In this document: in pieces, positions 34,065-44,130 of the stretch
How the letters are laid out: each line of letters opens with the position of its first letter
Numbering within the stretch: the first letter of the stretch is position 1
Assembly (NCBI GenBank): GCA_946807835.1
Contig: OX327684.1
Span: 36,268,501 to 36,332,500, forward strand
From: Ailanthus altissimus
Lineage: Eukaryota > Streptophyta > Magnoliopsida > Sapindales > Simaroubaceae
Direction of reading: 5' to 3'
DNA length: 64,000 nucleotides
Position numbers and translations under genes: made by a program
Notes under the pieces: model-generated
Database searches by the model: none
What the model was told of the DNA's origin: nothing
Seen by the model: only the letters and a program-made list of their open reading frames with translations

Positions 34065-37000
34065 ACAAGAAAAGACATATCAACAGTTGAAGATCCGTTT
34101 GATGCTCCTACATACGATATCCCAGAGAAGCCTGTGACGTTTGCGGAGGGAGCTTCCTGCAGTGTTATAATTCTTGCAGGGCTTGGGGTTGCTGCTGCCG
34201 CAGCATATGCTGTTTTCAAGGAGCTCATCTTTGAAGCAAAAGAGTAAGAATGTAATACCTAAATGTTACTAAGTTTATAATGATAATATTAATAATAATA
34301 AAATTGGAGTTTGTAATAGTAATTTTAATATAATAACATTCTAAAATAATGAATTTGGGTTGTATTTATACGTGGCCTTGCATGATGAATTGGGAAGATA
34401 TGTGGCTTTAACTTATGAAACAATAAATTTCACATGTCCTTTCAATTTTTATAGTAGGCTTAATAATTGACAAAAGCCCATTTATTCCTTAATATCTGTT
34501 TTCATATGTCTTTAAACTTGATTAATACATATTTGTTTTTGTTTTCCTTTTTATTTTTGGTTGACGAGAGATAGTATTTTTATTCATCCCTTACATGTAT
34601 ATAAATATGTCTTATGACAACTTAATTAGAATATTAAATTGATTCAAGCATATCTAATTTAAATATAATTATAGAGATGAACTAGGATAATTAAGAAGAT
34701 TAATGGTGAGTGGTTTTATTTTATAAGTTCTAGTTTCTTTATTACTATTTTATGTAAATGATTCAATTTTCATATATGAGTAAAATTATATTTAAAAGTT
34801 AGACAATCATAACTTAAATTAGGTATAGATTAATGTTGCTAGATGATTGAAAGAAGATAATATTCATGATTAATTTTACAGAAAACTAGTTGAGTTGTTA
34901 CATTATATGTTTAAGTTAGTTAAAATTTATAATTAGTTAAATTTTCTATCAGTAGAGCTATTTTAATAAAATTGTTTAGTTGTTGTTTTTCAATTATATT
35001 TATATGGAGTTTTATTAATATTTGAAGGATATTAAAGAATTGGCTATTGCGGTATGACATACTAAACCAAAGAAATAATTGATTTGATTAATAGAAATTA
35101 ACATACATGATCATATATCTGTAGTTAATAATAAATAAATAATCGATAAAATTACTGTGTGCTAAATTATACAATTATATATATAGCTAAAGACAATAAG
35201 AATTAAGAAGAATTTTGTTCTCTTTAAAAAAAATAAAAGGGGATACAGTACTGATTGATTGCATAGATTTATTAATTAAAATTTAGATAGTATGATATTT
35301 TTATTGCATAGGAGAGGCCCGGATATTATATATGAATGTGTAATTAGTTAAGAAAATGTTATAGTTATTGTAGTAGCTATTTGTGTTAAGTTATGAATAT
35401 AAATAGATAAATGATTATTTCAGTTAGAATATTAAAACCAGAATTTTTATAATTGCTTTATAGAAGAGAATCTAAAAGAATTTATTTTCCTCCTTGTATA
35501 TATAAAGAATTGTTGTGATCAAATGCATGAATATGATTAAATAAAGTTTAGATTTTTCTTATAAATATTTTAACAACATAATAAGTTAATAATATTGAGT
35601 ATGGTATGCTGAGTTGAATGAAGAAACTAACATCCTTTATTATATTTATATGTCTATAATGCAGTAATTTATGATATATTTTTATTATTTATGATATATT
35701 TATTTTAAATAAATAAATATTTATACTAATTAATTACATTTAAAAATATTTTTAAAAATTATTATAGCATATTTTATGATTACGTTAAGTATAGAAATAT
35801 TAATTCATAATAATTATATTTTTATGATATTATATAGTAGTTTTTAAACCACTAGATAAGTATCCTCCTCTTTAGTTTACTCTGTCCGAGCAATGCAATA
35901 ATTCTGTTAGGTTAAACTAGTTTAGTTTACTCTGTGCGTACGTTAGATCAATTTAGTTTACTCTACCTGAGCAATGCAATAATTTCGTCAAGTGAGACCA
36001 TATTCCCCGCTCTACTTGTGAGTGAGTTATTCCGTCAAGTGAGATCAGCTTTACCCAATTACAAATTGGTGTGGTTTTGAATATATATGTAATATATATT
36101 ATTTCTTCAGTATTTTATGTATATTTAGTTTTAGAAAAGATTTCTTAATAACTTATAACATCCGAATATGTTTTTGTTTTATCACATTATATTCAGCTTC
36201 AGAACAGATTTTATGACATCTTATGATATTAGTATATGTTTTCTAATTATTTACCACATGATTTTTATATTATTTATAAGATGCAAATTTATACTAAAGT
36301 GTAAATATATTAATGAATATGTTATAGATATTATAAGAATTTATTTTATTATAATAAGATAGATAGATATATTTAGTCACTGAGTCATTAGACTCAACTT
36401 TTTTTTATAGAATTTATGGTATCTGATTGAATTACGTGACACACATGACATACATTCATATATACTAGCATATTTACAAGACATGTAGTTAGGTTATATA
36501 AAAATATTCATTCTTTTTTTCATTATCATTGTTTAATAATTTTAAAGAACTAAACACGTAACTAACGGTCTAAGGTTGCATATTCACCCCAACAGCAACG
36601 TAGGGTCGTGTCACAGAATCTCTTGTTGGGTTGTGTTTTGTGGTAGACATGTGAACTCTTGATTTTCTGTCCTTCATCAATTCCAAGCTGATTTGAAACT
36701 GTTCCGTTTCAGGTATAAAATCTTTAACAAAGCTCTGAAGAGGAATCAAGACGATGATCAGGTTTGTTAAATTTATTTATACGGCCATTAGTTCAGGGAA
36801 TGGGTAACAATCTGTGTTTATATTTACTAATTGTTCATTGGATATATGGAGTCAATTGTTTTGGGCGCTAGGCATTTTATTTATAGGTCAAGGGGATATT
36901 AGAAGGCAGAATTTTTCTAGTCTGTAGATCAATCATTAAAGCATAGATCCTAACCTCTACAGGAATCATCTAATCTCTGTTTTATTATAAAGACAAAGAA

Positions 37001-37762
37001 CTGCCCATGAAGAACAAATATAAGATAGATTTTAATGCAATGATGACAGATGCTCCTGTATTCTCACTTTGCCTATAGTTTAGCAACATTATGAAAAATT
37101 AAGATAGGCAGCGAAATGCCTTTAGTTCATACAAATAATTGCCGGTATTAAAGGGAAATGCATGTATGATGATTAGTTATATACAAAGGCTTCCCATATT
37201 AAAATATATTGTGACAGGTGTATGGTGATTCACTTGGATTGAATTTGTTTGTATCATGTCAGAGTGAGGATTGGATCCCCTATTACCGGTTATGGTCAGG
37301 AAAGTAGAAATTGTGCTGCTCGTCAACGTATTCCGAATAGGTTATACACTGATGAATTTGGCGTTGAGCATGTTGAGTTAACTCTCAGCTACCCATGACA
37401 ATTTTTAAGTTTGTAATTGTTATCAGTAAGCAGGCTTTTCTTTGTGTACATGTCATATCATGTTATGGTGAACAATTTTCATTATGAAACTAATGATTAT
37501 ATATTTGCTGATCCCCAATATGTCAAAATAAAATTGTATTTCCTTCGAGAAATGCTAACAATAAAATTTAAAGAAATTCATTTGCGTTTGACTTATTGGA
37601 TGTAGGCTAATTTCTATATTCGTGGGCTTCATGGAGCTGGAAAAGTTTTTGCTAAGATGTTCAAAGAGGACAAACAGTGGAAGTCTACTTACTTGATTGT
37701 TGAGTTCACCTCACCTTCTAGGGCACAATTGATGCCCAGCTCCAGCATCAACTCCGGCTTAG
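34065..37762 (+). pseudogene. Partial TIM21 pseudogene (exons 5-8)
   Basis: Exon equivalents: 34065-34243, 36713-36761, 37258-37377 and 37606-37762. Exons 1-4 are missing. Damage relative to the intact gene: the exon 5 acceptor is ACTG rather than ACAG; a 2.4-kb insertion sits in intron 5; the exon 7 acceptor is CAT instead of CAG; the exon 7 donor is TT instead of GT; exon 8 has a 6-nt and a 14-nt deletion, the second shifting the frame just before the end. Substitutions such as GAG to AAG also occur in exon 8. It cannot make TIM21. Confidence 0.92.
34251..36615. mobile_element. 2365-bp insertion with LTR-like ends, probable solo LTR
   Basis: It interrupts sequence that is continuous in unit A (GTAAGAATCTCTTGTTGG at 27593). 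It begins TGTAATACCTAAATG and ends GGGTCGTGTCACA. AGAAT occurs at both junctions if the terminal T and A are counted as host. The TGT...ACA ends, lack of coding capacity and internal repeats (GTTTACTCTGTSCG-type words at 35870-36000) fit a long gypsy solo LTR, perhaps chromovirus-like. Class is inferred from the ends; the insertion itself is certain from comparison with unit A. Confidence 0.65.
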
Positions 37763-38620
37763 AAGATATAAATGAGTGGCCGTAGCTCAGTTGAGATAAG
37801 GTTTCATAATTTGTACCAATTTAATGGGGTTGTATCCCTGATTGATATAAATTGCAGAGTATGTTGGAGGAATTGAGTTTCATTTTTCCTGATTGCCAGT
37901 TTTTGTTTTCCCAGCATCCCGAGTTCTGTTACAGCCCTTACACCTTACAATTACCGACATAACTTTTGATTTGGAAGAGAATACATTTCTAATTCATTCA
38001 CTTTAATACATAAATCAAGCGGCTGGCAGCTTGTGACTCTCAGGAGGGTAATTGTTTTTGTTTTGTTGGATCATCTGTATGCTGCTTTCTGATTTCACTC
38101 AGTATCCAAGATCTGAGATGAAAACGTACCAAAGAAATTCTCCTTGAAGTTGAATGAAATCACATACACATACCATGTGTTCAATGAAAGCATATGAATC
38201 TGAGTTTTTTCCTCGAGGGATTTGTCTAATTCTCTCTCTCCTCCTTTTAAAGTTAATTCATCTATGAAATGAACGTGCAATATTAATGGATAAACAGATC
38301 GAGTACATGATTGAATATTAATTTGGAAAGCATGAACTTGTGTTCTTATGAGCCAGTGCATGTGAATATGAATATGATTATTCATCCAACTATTAAGAAA
38401 ATTTTCAAAACATGATAATTAACTACCAGAGCTTGTATATGAACGAGAAAAGTAGCCACAGTTGCAGAAAAGATAATATGAAAAATATCATCAAAACTTC
38501 TAAGTTAACAGAATATTGAATACAACAAAATCGATTCGATTACAACCGGTCCAACCTCTCAGTGGCACAAAATTGAACTAAACAAAAAGATATAAAAGAA
38601 ACAAAGAAAATGCATTCATC
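37763..38620. other. Duplicate of the TIM21 / DUF1639 convergent spacer
   Basis: Matches 28770-29677 with small deletions, including loss of about 50 bp after GCTTGTGAC. No gene of its own. Confidence 0.6.
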
Positions 38621-39355
38621 TCAAGTGTTATGATCAAGAACTTTGTAATCATCAGGTGTGATGTGCTTTAAACGTAGACCTGGAAACAGATTATCCAGCT
38701 GTTTCTGAACAGTCTTGGGTCTCTTCTTGACTCTCTTGATCCGCTTTGACCCATTTATTGCCTGTAAATCCGCTACAATCTGGTATCTGGTAAGCGAAAC
38801 AGAAAAGGTGGAAAATAATCGCTTGTTCTTTTTATTCTCCTTTTCTTTTGGAACAAACCCTAACTGAGTCGACTCCTTTTGAACCGGGGACTGTATATTA
38901 GCTTCTGTTGAGACTAGGGTATGTCCTTCCGTTAACTTTGACGGGTCTTTGACTCCTTTCGATGCCGTTGTTGTCTGGTCTCTCGCTGATTCATCAACGT
39001 TTGCTGAGACTAGGGTTTTCGCAGCTACATGTGCAACCGCGTCAACATTGGTCTTATTCTTGCTCTGCAATCGGAACTTAATCACGATTCTAGGACTTCC
39101 ACAGTCTGATGCTGTTGAATTATTCTCCGAAGTCTCAACCGAAAGATGACAACGAGACCCCATTGAATCTTGATCGCTGCCAGAGGTGGAAACGGATGAG
39201 AAATCGTTTTGAGACGGCTTGAGAACGATATCGGAGAGTTGGCGGTAGAGGTGGGTGCTGGTTTGGACGGTGCCGGTGGTGATGGCCCCCCATTTCAACT
39301 GTGGCGATGACAAGTTGTTCGAAGGCCGTGATGGCAATGGTAGAGTTGATGCCAT
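38621..39355 (-). CDS. DUF1639 family protein, copy c (244 aa)
   Basis: Intronless and nearly identical to copy a along its length. The start is taken at the ATG at 39355 (MASTLPLPSRPSNNLSSPQL), with an in-frame ATG at 39376 as an alternative. The C-terminus reads FSVSLTRYQIVADLQAINGS, then RPKTVQKQLDNLFPGLRL. Changes in the otherwise conserved helix (RDQIEAD to RYQIVAD) and elsewhere are few, and the frame is intact, so it may be functional. A TATA box lies at 39450-39460. Function of DUF1639 unknown. Confidence 0.83.
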   Translation of the reverse strand: MASTLPLPSRPSNNLSSPQLKWGAITTGTVQTSTHLYRQLSDIVLKPSQNDFSSVSTSGSDQDSMGSRCHLSVETSENNSTASDCGSPRIVIKFRLQSKNKTNVDAVAHVAAKTLVSANVDESARDQTTTASKGVKDPSKLTEGHTLVSTEANIQSPVQKESTQLGFVPKEKENKKNKRLFSTFSVSLTRYQIVADLQAINGSKRIKRVKKRPKTVQKQLDNLFPGLRLKHITPDDYKVLDHNT

Positions 39356-39449
39356 TGGAAATTTTCTTCTCAACAAGGATTTGCTTGGATCAATTTCAGA
39401 TAGCTTTTATGAGGGAAAAATATAAAGGAAGCGTAAGCAGGTCCCGGTT

Positions 39450-39460
39450 TATATATATAA
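39450..39460 (-). promoter_or_regulatory. TATA box of DUF1639 copy c
   Basis: The minus strand reads TTATATATATA about 95 nt upstream of the ATG at 39355, in the same position as in copy a. Confidence 0.55.
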
Positions 39461-41970
39461 GAGCAGCAGCGAGAGGAGCGTCTGCGTAAATCGCAAGCAT
39501 TCTCTTACGAAAGGGACCGTACTTTCCATTTTCGATTGATCAACTTGTTAGAATAAACTGATACTTGACTTTGGCTTTGAGTTTTTGAGAGATCGTGAAT
39601 CGCACGGTTGCAATGAATGCTCATGTGCACGTGGTGTATGATCCAAACCCCAGTATTTCAAGAATAAAACTTTGATTTTATGTATATATATATATAGATT
39701 TTGAGAAAAGATGTTTAGGTGACATTCAGTCATTTATCTTATATCAAGCACTTTACTCTGATCAGATAATTTACAGCACCCAAAAAATTATTATAAATAT
39801 TTCATGGTTTTTCTTTAATTCTTTTTTTTCGAACATTCTTGTTTTTTTTTTTTTCTAGCAATAGATTTTTCTCGTATATAATAACTAGAGTTTGAATTTG
39901 ATCCATCAATATAGACAATGAAAATTATGTCACTCAAATATATAAATATACATATATGCCTAAAGATTGAAATGCCAACATTACATTAAGAATATTATTA
40001 CACTCACTTCGTATCTTAATTTTTTTTTATCTTTATTAAAAATTATAGTATATGATAGTTATTAATTTTTTAATTACACTGTTAATTTGACACTAAGTGT
40101 TATATTTTTAGTGGTGAAATTGTAACAGAGCCTAAAGAGGATATGACCCCAAGTCCAAAACTCTTTAAATTTATATTATGGCCCCTAATCCCAAACTCTA
40201 ACAAAATCTTTTAAATTTATATTATATATATTAGTTTTTTGTATTAAAATTTTTATTTTAGCCTCTTGAACTTCTTTCAAATTTCATATACTTAGTAAAT
40301 TAAATTGTTAATTTAAAAATATGGTCTCTATTAGTATTAAAGACTTATCTTTTAATACATTATTTAATATTTAAATAATAGTGTATATTTTTTTAATTTA
40401 ACTTCTTTCTCTAATAAAATTAATTTTTAATTTACGAGTGATCCCTATTTTTATATTTTTCCAACTTTATGATCTTATATTCATAAAAAAAATTATATTT
40501 CTACTTGATCCCGTCTATACATCTTTTCTTATATAAAAAAGAATTTTTTTTTTTCAATTTAACCTATATAAATAGACTCACCATTATGGAACACCAAATA
40601 TTTGTGATTTTATCTTCTCGTCAATTTACATCATATTCTTCTTATCCATAGAATAATTATCTTTATCCTCATTCTTCTCATATTTACTGGTAGTGAATGT
40701 TCATTTTCAATTATGCATACTATCAAGACAAGACTTCATAATAAAATAGAATATGACTTTTTAACAAACTCATTAATAACGTATATTAAAAAAATAATTA
40801 CATAAAATAATTAGCATAGAATCAATTATAAATGTCTTTTGAGATATGAAAGAACGTCGAGCTATTTCTTTTACCTAAGATTATACTAAAGTTGACAATA
40901 ATATATTATTCCGATCAATCCATTATTGACATGGAATCATAATATTTTTTTTAATTTAATTAAACATTAATTTTTTTATTAAAATTAAAATTTTATGTTA
41001 TAATTTGACCCCGAAAATTCAAATCCTAGTTTCATCCCTGCATTTATAAATTTTTATTAATTTTTTATTGTACATTAATATGGTAATTTTGTATTGCACC
41101 CATATACAGTGTCATGAACAAGTAATTGTAACGTTACTCTTACATCAATACCACAATGCCCATATAATACAAACCAAAAGTCCAAAACAAATTACTCCTG
41201 AAGAATACATCTTCACTCTTTAAACAGATTAAAGAACCACCATACCAAAGGCTCTCAAAATCATATTATGAACATTTTCAACTAATTTAAGCGTTTGAAA
41301 ACAAAAACTAAGTGTTGCAATCAACATCTAAACAACATACTAGCAAATACCCAACTAGAAGTTGTTTGGTTTGTAGCAAATTCAGCAAAGCATGGTTACT
41401 ATCAAGCTCTAAAATGGATGTTTTTGTGCAGCTGACAGTGGACTTGCCATATCCAGCTGGACTGAAACATCATATTCATATTCCACTCTGTCAAGATTAG
41501 CTTCTAAGCAAATTGATAAGGACCAAACTTAAAGTGAATTTAGAAAGTACAATGAATAATGAAATGATAAGAGGAAATCAACCATTATCTATCTCTCTAG
41601 TGAATTTTCAAGGATTGTTTTTCTCATAATCAAAGTTATCAGTCTTGAATCTCACTAGTAATCAGTATCACCAAATTTTCAAAATTATTTAGTTTCTCGC
41701 TTGTCTTGTTCCTTGTTGTGCCTGTGAATGATGCAAGATGGTGCAAAGACAAGGCAAATGCAAGGCCGTTGCGGGAAATTAAAATATATAAATGAAATTA
41801 AGAAAACCCAGATTAGAAGAGACTCTTGCCTAAGTCTGAGAATTGAAATTGCTACACATACATTACTTTTGCAGTTTCTTATCAGACTCACGTAACCCTA
41901 AATATAACAAGATCAAATACCTTAGTGTAACTCATGCAATTCCAGTTCACATATTAATCAATGGAGGGTG
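39461..41970. other. Spacer between DUF1639 copies c and d
   Basis: Collinear with the unit A spacer except for the hAT insertion and for the absence of the unit A segment at about 31000-31935. No gene seen. Confidence 0.5.
40109..41040. mobile_element. Ac-like hAT element, non-autonomous, 932 bp
   Basis: The right terminus, read on the minus strand, is CAGGGATGAAACTAGG, which begins with the maize Ac/Ds terminal CAGGGATGAAA. The left terminus TAGTGGTGAAATTG is a degraded match (8 of the first 12 positions). The corresponding place in unit A (about 32095-32110) has no insertion. The interior is AT-rich without an open frame. An exact 8-bp target duplication is not visible, perhaps through decay. 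Confidence 0.65.
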
Positions 41971-42669
41971 TTAATGATCACGAACTCTGTAATCATCAGG
42001 TGTTATATACTTCAAACGCAAACCCGGGAACAAATCATCGAGATGTTTCTGCACATTCCTTGGTCTCTTCATGGCCCTCCTGGTCCGCTTTGACCCACCC
42101 ACCGTTGCTAACAAATCAGCTTCAATTTTCTCTCTGGTAAGAGAAACGGAGAACGTAGAGAACGCTCGCTTTTTCTTCAACTGATTCGACCCGGGTCGAA
42201 CCGATTCCCCTACATCTCCATTTTCTGCAACTAGGGTTTCATTCGCGGCCTCGGAAACTTTGCCGTGCGTTCTGTTGTTGCTCTGCCTACGTGAACTTAA
42301 CAAGTTTTTGGCTCTAGCGTCCGATATTGCCATTGACTTTTTCTCCAAAGTCTCAACAACTAGGGTTTGATCCACTCCATTCCTCAGCTTCAATAACATG
42401 TTAGGTCTACCGTCTGATGATGTTGATTTAGTCGCTGATGCTGAAGTCTCAACGGCATGGTGATTATCAGGAGACGCAGTTGAGTCGTCGGTTGTAAGGT
42501 TTCCAGATGTGGAGAAGGTCGACATGTTGTCTCGAGACCATTCCTGAGTAACGTCGGACAGCCTACGGTGATCGTCGGCGCTGACATGGTTGGCGGCGTT
42601 CCAGTTCAACTGCGGGGACCAGATGTTGCGTAAAGGATGAGATTGCAAAGAGACAGTTGATGACGCCAT
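41971..42669 (-). CDS. DUF1639 family protein, copy d (232 aa)
   Basis: Intronless and nearly identical to copy b, but it keeps the family start codon (ATG at 42669, MASSTVSLQSHPLRN) and the SPQLNW motif. An in-frame ATG at 42711 would add 14 residues. The C-terminus has FSVSLTREKIEADLLATVGG, RAMKRPRNVQKHLDDLFPG and ITPDDYRVRDH. The frame is intact. Of the b/d pair this is the better preserved copy. Function unknown. Confidence 0.83.
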   Translation of the reverse strand: MASSTVSLQSHPLRNIWSPQLNWNAANHVSADDHRRLSDVTQEWSRDNMSTFSTSGNLTTDDSTASPDNHHAVETSASATKSTSSDGRPNMLLKLRNGVDQTLVVETLEKKSMAISDARAKNLLSSRRQSNNRTHGKVSEAANETLVAENGDVGESVRPGSNQLKKKRAFSTFSVSLTREKIEADLLATVGGSKRTRRAMKRPRNVQKHLDDLFPGLRLKYITPDDYRVRDH

Positions 42670-42711
42670 TGCAAATATGCAACTATTTCTAATTGTATCT
42701 AAACAAAGCAT

Positions 42712-43739
42712 TTGATTTGATTTTAATCAAATTATTTAGAAAAAGAAATAAAACCTAAGCGTGTGCGGATTGGTAGATTTTCTATGTTCCGATGCGGACG
42801 GGAACAAGGGAATCAGTTTGACTTTTTGACTTTTGAAGGGTAGGTCAAAGTCGTATTGTTGACATTTACAGCCTTAGCTTGAACACTAATCCTTATAAGA
42901 GTTTGCTTTTTATATTAACGATTTTTGGGTATTTTTAATGTACTAATTTTTACATAATTGTTTTAGGAAAAAAATGGCTACGGCAAGAAGAATTTAACAA
43001 AAGAGATGCAATGCAATCGAATAAATAGAAATTATTTATTGATTTAAGCAAATGTGGGATGAAAAATTTCCGGTTAAAATTCCTATGTACGGGCCACTAG
43101 CTATTAAATAAAAAGCACGACGACTCTTTCTTTTCAGCAGCCCTTATCATCATAAACGCAGACACGTTTTCACGTCATCTTGGTCTTCTCTGTTTCACAA
43201 AACAACAAATGGATTGGACCCGATTTTTGTAACTATTCATTCTACAATGCATCTCAATTCTCAGCCTCGGGTACTAAGCAAAACAAATATTTTACTCTTT
43301 AGAGAATGCCCAAGCAAAGATATTCGAGCATCCATTTTCCTTAGCTGCACATTCGCAGAAGATAGCAAAGCCGGTTGCTTGATCATTCTGTTGACTGGGC
43401 ACCAAGACAAATTGCAGCTGAGGAATATGTAACGAATTATGGAATGAGTAGCGTGATTCCATGTCTAGTTGAAGAATACAAAGTAATTTTAGGAGTACCC
43501 GGTGTGGGCATTCAGGGCATGTAACATCATTTGCGGCAAGTAGATAAAAGCTCCAGTTTTGTATGACAAGCTATTCTGTACATAACAAAACAGATATGAA
43601 GTTCGGTACCTTGGCTAATCAGGCAACTTTGCAGAAATAAAATTCCTTAATCACCAACATTACATTGGTATGTCCAGAAAATAAGAAACAGAAATCTTCC
43701 CAAATATGCAGTCCAAAGCATGTCAAGTCCAAGAACATG
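42712..43739. other. Upstream of copy d and unique sequence right of the duplication
   Basis: 42712-42970 is the end of unit B and should hold the copy d promoter. After about 42970 the sequence is unique. An open frame at 43214-43432 has no recognisable domain and I do not call it. Confidence 0.45.
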
Positions 43740-44030
43740 AACTTATCTTATTAAACAAATTAGAGAACCGCAAGCCATGGGTTCCAAAATTACAAACATT
43801 CCAACTATAATTCAAACATCTGAAAAGAAAAAACTTGCAATCAAATTACAATAACAAGAGAAGCACAATTATTACCAATACTACCTGTGAATAGCCCAAG
43901 TAGCAGCTTGATTTGCAGAAATTCAGCAAGAGGATCAACTTGCTATGAGATGTTCTGCTACTTATATCGCAGATGTGTATCACCCAGCTGGTAGAAATAT
44001 CACGTAACAAATTAAAACATCATTTCTTGC

Positions 44031-44061
<31 letters not shown>

Positions 44062-44130
44062 GGGTTGTTTATATAAACAATAAGGTGCTTATTCATATGC
44101 CTCACTCTGAATTAGAAAGCGAATTCAGGA
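43740..44130. repeat. Diverged copy of the block found 3' of DUF1639 copies b and d
   Basis: Collinear similarity to 32270-32620 and 41210-41550. For example, TTAGAGAACCGC here against TTAAAGAACCAC there, GCAATCAAATTAC against GCAATCAACATC, AAATTCAGCAAGAGG against AAATTCAGCAAAGC, and CCCAGCTGGTAGAAATATCA against ATCCAGCTGGTTAAAATATC. It is interrupted by the T10-G24 tract. It shows that the DUF1639 copies share ancestry in flanking DNA as well as coding sequence. Confidence 0.6.
44031..44064. repeat. T10-G24 homopolymer tract
   Basis: Ten T followed by 24 G. The G-run is by far the longest in the window and sits in AT-rich DNA. Confidence 0.9.

Larger units (their letters stand above)
34064..42970. 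repeat. Tandem segmental duplication, unit B
   Basis: Direct repeat of unit A, longer because of a 2365-bp insertion (34251-36615) and a 932-bp hAT (40109-41040). It starts at the first bases of TIM21 exon 5. Similarity to the right end of unit A continues to about 42970 (TTTTTACATAATTGTTTTAG against TTTTTACATAATTATTTAG at about 34030), then sequence becomes unique. Confidence 0.88.
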
